From Streptomyces sp. G44 (GTDB lineage: Bacteria; Actinomycetota; Actinomycetes; Streptomycetales; Streptomycetaceae): 51,102 nucleotides of DNA. Of this stretch, positions 1 through 8,566 are shown in pieces. Every line of letters starts with the position of its first letter. Positions within the stretch are counted from its first letter, which is position 1. The stretch covers positions 1-51,102 of the forward strand of contig NZ_JAFEXF010000029.1 of the NCBI RefSeq assembly GCF_016905445.1. Direction: 5' to 3'. The notes beneath the pieces were generated by a model. It had not been told where the DNA came from and searched no databases. It saw only the letters and a program-made list of their open reading frames with translations. Both the position numbers and the translations under genes were made by a program.

Positions 1-2
1 CC

Positions 3-392
3 TCGGCCGTGCGCGAGCCCTCCCGGCAGCCCCCGACCAGGGTCGGGACGAGGCCGAGCACGCGGCCCGCCGCCATCGCCGACTGCGGCGGGCAGGCGCT
101 GGACAGGCCGGACCGGCTCCTGGTCGCCTGCGGCGACGGGACGGCCGGGCTCCTGGGCCTGTCGTGGTCGGGCTGGGGCGAGCCCACGGCCCGCGCCACC
201 GGGCGCGGTTGGCACGTCACCTGCGAGCCGAGCTGCGCGGAGGGCAGGGAAGTCCGGTACCCGGTGACGGTGACCGTCGGCGGCCTGGCGGGCGCGCGCT
301 ACACGACGATGCGGGTCGACGCCCCCCAATCAGCCGACGACCCTGTCCGCTCCTACTCCCTCGACACGCTCGGACCGACGCGGCGCGACTGA
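3..392 (+). CDS. Small secreted-type protein, 3' part (5' end outside or uncertain)
   Basis: The reading frame is open to the left window edge, so the start and any signal peptide may lie outside. The visible part carries a pattern common in small streptomycete exported proteins: D-C-G-G-Q, then R-P-D-x-L, A-C-G-D-G, W-S-x-W-G, and a second pair of cysteines in C-E-P-S-C-A-E-G followed by Y-P-V-T-V. The spaced cysteines suggest disulfides outside the cell. No enzymatic motif is visible. It ends convergently towards the kinase gene, and its 3' end is repeated in decayed form just downstream (439-538). The GTG at position 9 is a possible internal start but has no clear ribosome site. Confidence 0.5.
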   Translation, partial: SAVREPSRQPPTRVGTRPSTRPAAIADCGGQALDRPDRLLVACGDGTAGLLGLSWSGWGEPTARATGRGWHVTCEPSCAEGREVRYPVTVTVGGLAGARYTTMRVDAPQSADDPVRSYSLDTLGPTRRD

Positions 393-397
393 CACGC

Positions 398-605
398 ACT
401 CCTCAAGCGCCCCACGCGGTGAACGCCCCCCAGCCGGACTGCGCGGAAGGCAAGAAGGGGTCCGGTTACCCGGTGGGGTTCACCGTCAGCGACCTGGTCG
501 GCTGGCACTGCACGCTCGGGCCGACGCGGCACGACTGACACGCGCTCCCCAGACGCTCCAAACCGTGAACGCCGCCGGCCGAGCTGCGCGGAGGGCGGGG
601 ACGGG
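398..605. repeat. Decayed tandem copies of two neighbouring gene ends
   Basis: No intact gene is visible here. Positions 439-538 repeat, with many changes, the 3' end of the preceding gene (C-A-E-G, Y-P-V, and the ending L-G-P-T-R-H-D before TGA). A third short piece starts near 580. Between them, 398-437 and 543-582 each match, on the minus strand, the last codons of the CHAT gene that now ends at 2714 (A-A-F-T-A-W-G-V stop). The copies at 398 and 543 read A-F-T-A-W-G-A stop and A-A-F-T-V-W-S-V. This indicates duplication of a junction between a secreted-protein gene and a CHAT gene. Confidence 0.7.
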
Positions 606-2579
606 TCAGGGTGTGGCGCGCTGAAGGCCGCCGGAACCGACGGCGGCGACTCCCTCGGAACCCATGGTGATCATCCCCAGGTGCTTCTCGTCGATCCCCG
701 TCGAGTACATCTGGGCAGGCAGGGAAGCCGGGCAGGCGGTGTCGGCGGAGTCGTCCCGGGGCGACCCCGGCTCCAGGTTCGTGGTGAAGAGCAAGTCCTT
801 CTTCTCGCCGGATATCGAGAACACGCCGCCCTGGTAGTAGCACCAGGTGGCCTTACCGGGCTTCCCCGCCTTCAGGGAGACCGCGACCTTGCTGGTGAGG
901 AGCACCTTTCCCGGATCGATGGTGACCGTCTGGAGCTGGAGCTTCCGGTCCCGCGAGAAGCCGCTGTCGTCCTCCCTGAGTCGCCAGTGGCCCGTGAACG
1001 CTGCCGGCACCTCCTGCTCGACGGCGATCTTCGGCTTCTTGAACAGCGTGACCGCGTAGTCGCCGAACTCCCACTTGAGCGTCGTCACCTCGCTGTTCTC
1101 CGCACCCTCCGCGACGAGGCTGCCGATCCGCTGCTCCGCGCACGCGTCCTTCTCGGATGCGGGTGCGCCGGTCCGGAGCTTCGGCGTGCCGAGCACCAGC
1201 CGGTCGTAGAACTCCCTCTGCACCTTGACGGGGGCGGATTCCACGATGCAGAAACGCTCGGAGTCGACGGTCTGCACAGAGATCTTGGCGTCGCCGGGCA
1301 GGATCTCGACCCGTACGACGCGATCGCTCTTCATCGCGCCCTTCTTGGCGAGCTGCCCCTCCCAGGTGCCCGTGAACTTGCTCGGGACGGTGGCCATGGT
1401 GACTTCGCCGGCTGTTCTTCCCTTACCAGCCGTTCCATCACCGCCGCTGCCGCCGTCTCCCCACGGGTCGAGCGCGACCAGCCCACCGACGGCGGCGATC
1501 GCCGCGGCCACTGCCCCTGCCGTGACGGCCGTACGGCGGCGGCGCCGTGCGGGGTCCGACGGCAGCGGCGCGGCAGGGGGCCGCGCGGGCATGGTCGGGA
1601 ACGGGGGTGCCGGCCCGGGGGTGCGAACCGTGGCTGGGTGGCCCTGCGATGCGGCCAAGGCAGTCGGCGCCGGGTCGTAGTCGAGCAACTCGGCGGTGCG
1701 ACGGGCCAGTTGGGCGAGCACCTCGCCGGGTAGCCAGGGCTCGGTCGACCCGTCCTCGGTGTGCTCGGCGATCTGGCCGGGGGTGGGGCGCTGCCGCGGG
1801 TCCTTCGCCAGGCAGCCCCGCACGAGATCCACCAGTGAGGACGGCACTCCGCTCAGGTCCGGCTCATCCTCGGCCACACTGAACAGCTGGGCGGCGAGCC
1901 CGCCGTTTCCGCCCGCGCCGAACGGCTGGCGCCCCGTGGCCGCGTACACGAGGACGGAGCCGAGGCAGAACACGTCGCTGGCCGGCGTGAGTTCGCGACC
2001 GCGGGCCTGCTCGGGGGACATGAACCCGGGTGAGCCGATGACCATGCCCGTGCGGGTCACCGCCGGTTCCGCGGCCGTCGCGTCCAGGGCGTCGAGGGCC
2101 CGCGCGATCCCGAAGTCGATGACACGCGGCCCGTCGACCGTGACCAGGATGTTCGACGGTTTGAGGTCGCGGTGGATCAACCCGCCGTCGTGTACGGCCT
2201 GGAGGGCGAGGGCGAGGCGGCAGGCGAGGAAGCGTACGGAGCGCTCGGGGAGCGGGGCGAAGTCCTGTGCGACCACGGTGTGCAGATCCGGGCCCGGGAT
2301 GTACTGAGTGGCCACCCAAGGGACGACCGCTTCGACGTCGGCGTCGAGAACGGCCGCGGTCCACGGTCCGGCCACACGCCGCGCGGCATCGACCTCGCGC
2401 GCGAACCGACGCCGGAAGTCGGGGACTTGGGCGATCTCGCTCCGCACGACCTTGAGGGCGACCGTGCGTCCGCCCTCCGACCGGCCCATGTACACGCGGC
2501 CCATGCCGCCCTCGCCGAGCACACCCAGGAGCCGATACGCCCCTATGCGTGCTGGATCCCCGTCGCCCAGTGCCTTCAC
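606..2579 (-). CDS. Transmembrane Ser/Thr protein kinase (PknB-like)
   Basis: The kinase domain fills about residues 13-280. It has a glycine loop L-G-E-G-G-M-G-R-V at 21-29, Lys43, H-R-D-L-K-P-S-N at 136-143, D-F-G at 155-157 and S-P-E-Q in the activation region, so it should be active. A Pro-rich juxtamembrane stretch and a run of Arg precede one hydrophobic segment (T-A-V-T-A-G-A-V and on). About 250 residues should lie outside the cell, with two similar halves that each contain F-T-G-T/H-W and paired cysteines, possibly a ligand sensor. The GTG start at 2579 was chosen because M-K-A-L-G-D-G-D-P-x-R-I-G matches the usual beginning of this family and GGGGGA lies just upstream. It follows the CHAT gene on the same strand, 134 bases away. 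Confidence 0.88.
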   Translation of the reverse strand: MKALGDGDPARIGAYRLLGVLGEGGMGRVYMGRSEGGRTVALKVVRSEIAQVPDFRRRFAREVDAARRVAGPWTAAVLDADVEAVVPWVATQYIPGPDLHTVVAQDFAPLPERSVRFLACRLALALQAVHDGGLIHRDLKPSNILVTVDGPRVIDFGIARALDALDATAAEPAVTRTGMVIGSPGFMSPEQARGRELTPASDVFCLGSVLVYAATGRQPFGAGGNGGLAAQLFSVAEDEPDLSGVPSSLVDLVRGCLAKDPRQRPTPGQIAEHTEDGSTEPWLPGEVLAQLARRTAELLDYDPAPTALAASQGHPATVRTPGPAPPFPTMPARPPAAPLPSDPARRRRRTAVTAGAVAAAIAAVGGLVALDPWGDGGSGGDGTAGKGRTAGEVTMATVPSKFTGTWEGQLAKKGAMKSDRVVRVEILPGDAKISVQTVDSERFCIVESAPVKVQREFYDRLVLGTPKLRTGAPASEKDACAEQRIGSLVAEGAENSEVTTLKWEFGDYAVTLFKKPKIAVEQEVPAAFTGHWRLREDDSGFSRDRKLQLQTVTIDPGKVLLTSKVAVSLKAGKPGKATWCYYQGGVFSISGEKKDLLFTTNLEPGSPRDDSADTACPASLPAQMYSTGIDEKHLGMITMGSEGVAAVGSGGLQRATP

Positions 2580-2713
2580 GCCGTCCCCCGCTGTCTGCCG
2601 CGCCTGGTCGAAGGTCAAAGTACCCCACTCGCGTGCGGCAGGGCGGGAGGGTCGAGCACACCACCCACCGCCCGCGCCAGAGCCACTGACCAGCGGCACA
2701 TCAGGTCCGCTCC

Positions 2714-5700
2714 TCAGACGCCCCACGCGGTGAACGCCGCCCAGTGGACCGGTGAGGCGAACGGGCGGTCCTGCGTCGCCCTCGCATGGGCGGCGTACCG
2801 GTCCGCGAGGTCCGCGAGGTGCGGATGCGTGTCCGTGTACCGCGCGAACTCCTCCCACGTGAGGCGGCGCAACCAGCGGCGCGCGCGGCGCAGTGCCGGT
2901 ACCGGTACCGGCACCGGTTCATCGGCCTGCCAGAGGCATTCGTAGAAGCGCGTCATCAGGAACGCGGTGGCCATGTCGTCCACCTGCCACAGGCCGGTCA
3001 CCGCGCAGGCGGCGCCCGCCTGGAGGAAGGCGGCAGGGAGGCCCTGGAACTCGTCGGGCGTCTCGATGATTCCGTAGTGCCCCGACTGGCATGCGCTCGC
3101 CACCGCGAGTCTGCACAGCGGGAGTTGGTGCCGCACGAGGGTGTCCATGTCCAGGTGGCCGTCGGCGAGGACCAGTGAGCCGCCCCGGCTGTCGGAGCCG
3201 GCGCTGCCGTGACAGCTCAGGTGCAGGTACGACGCCTCGGCGAGGTGGTCGAGCACCCAGCCCACCGTGGCCTCCTCCCCCACCGCGCGGCTGACCTCGC
3301 CGCGCGGCGCGAACAGCGCCTGCACTTCCGCGAGTTCGCCACGGCTGCCGGGGAGCGAGCCGTCGGGGTCGGTGACGGCCACCAGACGCGGCACGGCGCG
3401 CGGCGGGCGAGCGGCGCGGTCCCGGGAGACGGCGTGGACGGCCGCGGACGGGGTGAGGGTCACGGTGCCGAGGTCGTCGACCACCCGGTCGGGGCCGAGC
3501 GGCACGGCGTGCAGCGGGACGAGGCCGAGCAGGCCGGTCGGGACGACGACCGCCTCGTTGTGCGGGTCGTCGGCGAGGAGCGCGGCGAGGGGGCGCATGA
3601 GGGGTTCGAGGGCCGTGAGGCGCTCCAGCGTGGCGGGGAAGGTGCGCCGCCACGCCAGCCTCGTGCCGTACTGCGCGAGCCACAGGCCGGTGGTGCCCTC
3701 GTCCGGGTCGATGACCAGGAGGTGCAGCAGGGTGACGCTGCTGACCTCGGGGACGTGTACGGCCCGCACCGCGGGTTCGGCGCCGGTGGCCACGAGGACG
3801 TAGCTGCCCCATGGCGCGTTGACCAGGTACACGAGCGGTTTGCCGCCCGCGGCCTTGACGATGTCGCGCAGTTCGGTGGTGCGCAGGAAGTCCTCGAAGC
3901 CGGGGATGGCGCGGATCTCCTCGACCACGGTGCGCACGGCGCGTTCGGCGTCCGCCTGTGCGCGCGTCGCGGAGGCGGGGCCGCCGGGTGTTGTCGCGGT
4001 CGGTTCCGTGGCGCAGGCGCTGTAGCGGGCTCGGGCGGTGCGGTAGCGGCGGGCGACGACGGGGGCGACGCGGTCGAGTTCCGCGAGGGCGGCCGCTCCC
4101 CGCCCCGCCACCACCGAGAGCTCGCAGGCGAGGCCGCGTTCCAGCGCTTCCACCGCGCGCTCGGGCTGGCCCGCGCGGGCCAGCAGGAAGGCGGTCCAGC
4201 GGGCGAGCCGGTCCACCTGCACCAGGACGCCCCGGCGGCTCTCGACGGTCACTTGGGCGTCGTACAGCACGTTCACGGCGGTCAGCATGCCGGACGCGAT
4301 GTCGGCCGCCTCTTCCCAGCGGCCCGCGTCCGCGTAGCTGTCGACCAGCTCGCGGGCGATGCTGAGGTGCAGGGAGGGCGCGAGGGCGGATGGTACGGCG
4401 GCCAGGGCCGCGCGGCGCAGGCGGAGGCTCTGGGCACTGTCCGGCCCGTCGATGAGGTCACTGGACCGGGCCAGCAGCCAGGTGATGCGGCCGGTGTCGA
4501 GAAGGCCGGGGTGCTCCGTGGCCAGGTCGAGCACGGCCGAGGCGGCGGCCCGCGCGCCGTACGGGTCCGGGGGGTCGCGGGTGAGGAGCAGGTCGGCGAG
4601 GTTGTACTGGGCCTGTGCCCAGAGGGCGGGGTCGTCGCCGGGTGCGAGGTGGCGCAGGGTGTCCTGGTGGCAGCGTTCGGCCTCCCCCAGGTCGCCCGGC
4701 TCGGCGCGGCGCTGGAGGAGCAGGCCGAGATTGACCATGGAGTAGGCCCAGTTGACGGTGGAGCGCTCCGGGGAGCGTTCTTCGAGGCCGGCCCTGATGT
4801 GGCGGATGCCGAGGCCGAGGTCCGTGGCGTCGCCGCCCGGCCGCTCCGACAGGAGCAGGCCATAGTTGGTCTGGATGCGCGCCCAGAATTCGGGGTGTGC
4901 GCGCCGGTCGAGCTCGCCGGCGCGGGCGAGCAGGTCGCGGGCGGTCTCCCAGACCTCCAGGCGGTCGCCGTCGTCGCGCGCGTAGTGGGCGCTGGCGAGG
5001 TTGTTCGCCACGTGCACCCACTCCAGGCTGCCTTCGGGGAGCCGGGCCAGGGCGTGTTCGAGAAGCGTGACCGCTTCGGACAGGTCGGCGTCGGGCCCGG
5101 CGTGGGCGGCGGCCACCAGGCGCTCGCCGAGCAGGGCGGCGATCTCGGCCTCCAGCTCCTCTTCGCCGAGGTCGGCGGCGAGGGCCAGCGCCTCGCGGGC
5201 CGGTGCGATGGACGCGGTTCCCTCGGCGGTGCGGGCCGTCTCGTACAGCGTGTACAGCCGTTCCCGCAGAGCGCCGCCGAGGGCGCTCAGGGAATCGAAG
5301 TAGCGCTGGAGCGCCTCCTCCTGCGGGGTACGGCCGTCGCTGAGGTCTTCCAGGAGCCGCTGGCGCCGGCGCAGATCCGGTTCGAACGGGGCGCCCGCGG
5401 CCGCCTCCAGTTCCGCGCGCCCGGCGTCGCGCACCTTCGTGTCGCAGGTCAACTCCGGTCGGTTGCGCAGGAGTTCTCTCAGCTGGTCCGGGAGACTGGT
5501 CAGTACGGCGTACAGCAGGCCGTTCACCTCGGTCTGCTCCCGGTCCTCCGCGAGGTGGTGCAGGAAGGTCTCGTAGTTGTCGGCCGTCGGCTCCCCCTGC
5601 GGCGCCAGCTCGGCGCGGGCCGCCGCCGGGTCGGCCAGGTCCCGGTCGAGGTCACGGGCGAGGACGACCGGCAGCAGCCTGCGGGGCAGCGGGATCACCT

Positions 5701-6031
5701 GCCCGTGGAAGACGGTGTCGCGGAAGGCTCCGGCCCGCCCGGCCTCTCCGAGCAGGACGGGCGCGGACGGCAGGGCTCCCGACCGGAGCTCCGTGAGGGA
5801 GAGCGCGAGCAACAGGGGTGCCGTGACGCCCGGCCGCAGGACGAGCAGCGGCGCGTCGATGGCCGTCCGCGCGCCGCATCCGGAACAGTCCACCCACGCC
5901 AGGCCGGGGCTCTCCCCGCTCAGGGCATCGGCGCGTTCACGAGCATCGACGACACGCCAGACGACGGCCGCACTCTCCCGCTCACACCCCTCGCACCGCC
6001 ACGAGTAGGTCACCCTCGCCGAGACCGCCAT
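2714..6031 (-). CDS. CHAT-domain caspase-like protease with zinc ribbon and helical repeats
   Basis: 1105 residues. The N-terminus has C-E-G-C and C-S-G-C pairs that would form a zinc ribbon (CpXC-like). The long centre is Ala/Leu/Glu-rich with repeated helical pairs, as in TPR arrays. The C-terminal domain is a CHAT peptidase: catalytic His near 941 in L-S-C-H-G and catalytic Cys near 981 in A-S-A-C-Q-S-G, followed by the family signature G-x-x-x-A-F-L-Q-A-G-A. CHAT proteins are caspase/separase relatives often used as cleavage effectors in bacterial conflict systems. The ATG at 6031 has GGAGGC just upstream. The kinase (downstream) and a 162-residue protein (upstream) lie on the same strand and are probable partners. 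Confidence 0.88.
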   Translation of the reverse strand: MAVSARVTYSWRCEGCERESAAVVWRVVDARERADALSGESPGLAWVDCSGCGARTAIDAPLLVLRPGVTAPLLLALSLTELRSGALPSAPVLLGEAGRAGAFRDTVFHGQVIPLPRRLLPVVLARDLDRDLADPAAARAELAPQGEPTADNYETFLHHLAEDREQTEVNGLLYAVLTSLPDQLRELLRNRPELTCDTKVRDAGRAELEAAAGAPFEPDLRRRQRLLEDLSDGRTPQEEALQRYFDSLSALGGALRERLYTLYETARTAEGTASIAPAREALALAADLGEEELEAEIAALLGERLVAAAHAGPDADLSEAVTLLEHALARLPEGSLEWVHVANNLASAHYARDDGDRLEVWETARDLLARAGELDRRAHPEFWARIQTNYGLLLSERPGGDATDLGLGIRHIRAGLEERSPERSTVNWAYSMVNLGLLLQRRAEPGDLGEAERCHQDTLRHLAPGDDPALWAQAQYNLADLLLTRDPPDPYGARAAASAVLDLATEHPGLLDTGRITWLLARSSDLIDGPDSAQSLRLRRAALAAVPSALAPSLHLSIARELVDSYADAGRWEEAADIASGMLTAVNVLYDAQVTVESRRGVLVQVDRLARWTAFLLARAGQPERAVEALERGLACELSVVAGRGAAALAELDRVAPVVARRYRTARARYSACATEPTATTPGGPASATRAQADAERAVRTVVEEIRAIPGFEDFLRTTELRDIVKAAGGKPLVYLVNAPWGSYVLVATGAEPAVRAVHVPEVSSVTLLHLLVIDPDEGTTGLWLAQYGTRLAWRRTFPATLERLTALEPLMRPLAALLADDPHNEAVVVPTGLLGLVPLHAVPLGPDRVVDDLGTVTLTPSAAVHAVSRDRAARPPRAVPRLVAVTDPDGSLPGSRGELAEVQALFAPRGEVSRAVGEEATVGWVLDHLAEASYLHLSCHGSAGSDSRGGSLVLADGHLDMDTLVRHQLPLCRLAVASACQSGHYGIIETPDEFQGLPAAFLQAGAACAVTGLWQVDDMATAFLMTRFYECLWQADEPVPVPVPALRRARRWLRRLTWEEFARYTDTHPHLADLADRYAAHARATQDRPFASPVHWAAFTAWGV

Positions 6032-6116
6032 CCTGCCTCCGTAGATATGCCTGCCGGGTCTGGGGCTGGCCGGGCCTGCCCCCCCTGCCCGGACCCGGCC
6101 GCCGAGTCCCGTCCCC

Positions 6117-6605
6117 TTACTTGCCCCCGCTGACCCGCGAAAGCAACGCCGTGAAGACCCGCCCAAGCGCCGCCTCCTTCATGGCCCGCTTGTGGATGGT
6201 CAGGCTCCATTTCCCTTCCGTGTCCCGCCGCACGCGGACCTCGGTCTGGAGGAGGACGACGACGAGCACGGTGACCGAGAGGCCGACGGGGTCGAAGCGC
6301 TGCATCGGCGAGCGCGCGTAGTCGACGGCCTCGCCGACCGTGCGTGACAGGTCTTCGCCCTGGGAGGCCGCGTACGCGAGGGTGGCGCGGGCCAGTTCCC
6401 CCTCGGTCGCCTCGGGCCGGTCCGGCCCGACGTACTCCGCGACGTCCTCGCTCTCCAGCGTCTCGGCCAGCTCCTCGCCGTCCCAGTCGGCGGCGTGGGC
6501 GCGGGGCAGGAGCCCCCGCTCCTCGACCACGGCCGCGAGGGCGCGCACGGCGGCCTCGTCGGAGAGTTCCCGGATGTCCCGCTCCAGTTGTTCTCGCGTC
6601 TGCAT
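6117..6605 (-). CDS. CHAT-associated small protein, possibly membrane-touching
   Basis: 162 residues that I cannot assign to a named family. The N-terminal half is acidic and helical. After the sequence R-F-D-P-V-G there is a run of Val/Leu about 15 residues long (L-S-V-T-V-L-V-V-V-L-L), followed by a basic C-terminus with W-S-L-T-I and several Lys/Arg. The hydrophobic run is short for a full membrane helix and could be a buried strand. The gene ends 85 bases before the CHAT gene on the same strand, so the two are probably co-transcribed. The name is based on position only. Confidence 0.6.
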   Translation of the reverse strand: MQTREQLERDIRELSDEAAVRALAAVVEERGLLPRAHAADWDGEELAETLESEDVAEYVGPDRPEATEGELARATLAYAASQGEDLSRTVGEAVDYARSPMQRFDPVGLSVTVLVVVLLQTEVRVRRDTEGKWSLTIHKRAMKEAALGRVFTALLSRVSGGK

Positions 6606-6661
6606 GTCTCGATTCTCGCCGGAGCGGCGGCCGTTGGGGGGTCGCTTCACCGACCCCGCCG

Positions 6662-7534
6662 CTACTTCACGGACCCCGCCGTGAGCCCCGACACCACATG
6701 CCGCTCGATGAAGGCGAACAGCACGATGACCGGGATGATCGCGACCACCGACGCGGCGAAGAGGTAGTTCCACTGCACCGTGTAGTTGCCGATGAAGTTG
6801 CTGATGCCGACCGTCAGCGGCTGCTTGTCCGGTTCGGTGGTGAGGGTCAGGCCCATTACGAACTCGTTCCAGGACGTGATGAAGGTGAAGATCACCGCCG
6901 TGACCACGCCCGGCAGCGCGAGCGGCAGCGTCACCCTGATCATCGCGCCGAAGCGGCTGGTGCCGTCGACCATGGCGGCCTCCTCCAGCTCCGGGGGGAT
7001 CGAGCTGATGTACGCCGTCAGGATCCACACCGCGAAGGCAAGGTTGAACGCCGCGTTGGTGAGGATCAGGGTCCAGACCGAGTTCAGCATGTCCAGCTGG
7101 TGGAACTCGCGGTAGAGGCCGACCAGCAGCGCCGTCGGCTGGAACATCTGGGTGACCAGGACCAGGAGCAGGAAGAGCTTGCGGCCGCGGTAGCGCATGC
7201 GCGCCGTGTAGTACGCCGCCGGCAGCGAGACCAGGAGGACGAGGAGCGTCGCGCCGCCCGCGACCAGCAGGGTGACCTGGAGGTTCTGGCCGAGCTCGGA
7301 CTCCTTCCATACGTCGATGAAGTTCGCCCACTCCAGGTTCTGGGGGAGGTAGGTGCGGTCCCGCAGTTCCTCCTTGGGGCGCAGGGCGGTGACGATCATC
7401 TCCAGGTACGGCGCGAGGAAGACCGCCGCGAGGAGCCAGGCGCAGGCCGTGATGACCAGGGTGCGGGGCCGGAAGGTGCGCCCGCGTGCGCGGCCCTTCC
7501 CGGGGGCGGGGCGGGTCGCCGTCGTGGTGGCCAT
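6662..7534 (-). CDS. Carbohydrate ABC transporter permease (MalG-like)
   Basis: About 290 residues with six predicted membrane helices and the EAA loop E-E-A-A-M-V-D-G, the contact site for the ATPase subunit. It ends with the S-G-L-T-A-G-S-V-K tail usual for this subfamily. The ATG at 7534 overlaps the stop of the upstream permease gene by one base (TGATG) and has GAGGAGGA in front. This shows translational coupling. It is the last gene of the lipoprotein-permease-permease set running from 9829. No ATPase gene is present, which is normal in streptomycetes, where a shared MsiK-type ATPase serves many sugar importers. The sugar is not shown by the sequence. Confidence 0.93.
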   Translation of the reverse strand: MATTTATRPAPGKGRARGRTFRPRTLVITACAWLLAAVFLAPYLEMIVTALRPKEELRDRTYLPQNLEWANFIDVWKESELGQNLQVTLLVAGGATLLVLLVSLPAAYYTARMRYRGRKLFLLLVLVTQMFQPTALLVGLYREFHQLDMLNSVWTLILTNAAFNLAFAVWILTAYISSIPPELEEAAMVDGTSRFGAMIRVTLPLALPGVVTAVIFTFITSWNEFVMGLTLTTEPDKQPLTVGISNFIGNYTVQWNYLFAASVVAIIPVIVLFAFIERHVVSGLTAGSVK

Positions 7535-8481
7535 CAGTCCTCCTCGTTCCATCGGCTGACCTTCAGGAAGATCAGCACGAGCACCACGACCAGCAGGAAG
7601 TTGACGACCGACATGGCCGCGGACTCACCGATGTCGGTCTCCTTCAGCTTGTACATGAACACCATCGACGTGGAGGTGTCGTAGCCCGGACCGCCCTGGG
7701 TCATGGCCCAGATGATCGGGAAGGAGTTGAAGACGTTGATGAGGTTGATCACGACGCCGACGAGGAAGGCGGACCGCAGCATCGGCAGCGTGATGTGGCG
7801 GTACGTCTGCCAGGACCCCGCCCCGTCGATGCGGGAGGCCTCGTAGACCTCCTGCGGGATGGTCTGGAGCCCGGCGAGCAGCGTGTACGTGGTGAAGGGC
7901 AGGGAGACGAAGACGGCGACGGCCATCATCCAGGGCCAGGCGGTCTCCGGCCTGCCCAGCCAGTCCTTGGAGCTGTCGATGAAGCCGAGGTCGAGCATCA
8001 GGGTGTTGAGAACGCCGGCGGTCTGGTTGAGCATCCACTTGAAGCCGATGGCGGTCATCAGGACGGAGGCCGCCCAGGGGGCGATGAGCGCCCAGCGGGT
8101 GATGCGGCGGCCGGGGAACTTCTGGTTGAAGAGCTGGGCGAGGGCCAGGGAGAGCAGCATCGTGACGCTGACGACGACGAGCGTCCACACCACGGTCCAG
8201 AGCAGCACGGACCCGAAGTCGCTCTCCTCGAAGAGCTTCTTGAACTTGTCGGTCCCCGCGCCGCCGCGCACCTTGCCGGCGATGGAGATGTTGAGGAACG
8301 AGGTGCGGATCAGCTCGATGACGGGCCAGACGACCACGGCGAGGATCAGCAGGATGACGGGCGCTATCCAGGGCAGCGGGCCGAGCCGGGCGATTCCGCC
8401 GCGGCGGCTTACCGGCCGAGGTGCGCGCCCGCTCCGACCCCGGCCGGGACCGGCCGGGGACGGAGGGGCCTTCAGTGACAC
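7534..8481 (-). CDS. Carbohydrate ABC transporter permease (MalF-like)
   Basis: 315 residues. A basic, Pro-rich cytoplasmic N-terminus is followed by the first helix (P-W-I-A-P-V-I-L-L-I-L-A) and five more. The EAA loop reads E-A-S-R-I-D-G-A-G-S-W-Q and is followed by I-T-L-P-M-L. This is the first of the two membrane subunits of the importer whose binding protein is encoded just upstream. The 85-base gap to the binding-protein gene holds an unusual run of 13-bp direct repeats, so the lipoprotein and permease genes may be expressed at different levels. Confidence 0.93.
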   Translation of the reverse strand: MSLKAPPSPAGPGRGRSGRAPRPVSRRGGIARLGPLPWIAPVILLILAVVVWPVIELIRTSFLNISIAGKVRGGAGTDKFKKLFEESDFGSVLLWTVVWTLVVVSVTMLLSLALAQLFNQKFPGRRITRWALIAPWAASVLMTAIGFKWMLNQTAGVLNTLMLDLGFIDSSKDWLGRPETAWPWMMAVAVFVSLPFTTYTLLAGLQTIPQEVYEASRIDGAGSWQTYRHITLPMLRSAFLVGVVINLINVFNSFPIIWAMTQGGPGYDTSTSMVFMYKLKETDIGESAAMSVVNFLLVVVLVLIFLKVSRWNEED

Positions 8482-8500
8482 AAGGTCTCCTTGCGGACTG

Positions 8501-8551
8501 GGGACGGACCAGAGGGACGGACCAGAGGACTGACCAGCGGGACAGACCAGC
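8501..8551. repeat. 13-bp direct repeats between lipoprotein and permease genes
   Basis: Four near-identical units based on GGGACGGACCAGA lie head to tail at 8501-8513, 8514-8526, 8527-8538 (one base shorter) and 8539-8551. Read on the coding strand, each unit contains (T/C)TGGTC. They occupy most of the gap between the binding-protein stop and the permease ribosome site. Confidence 0.75.
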
Positions 8552-8566
8552 GGGACGGGCGGCGTG

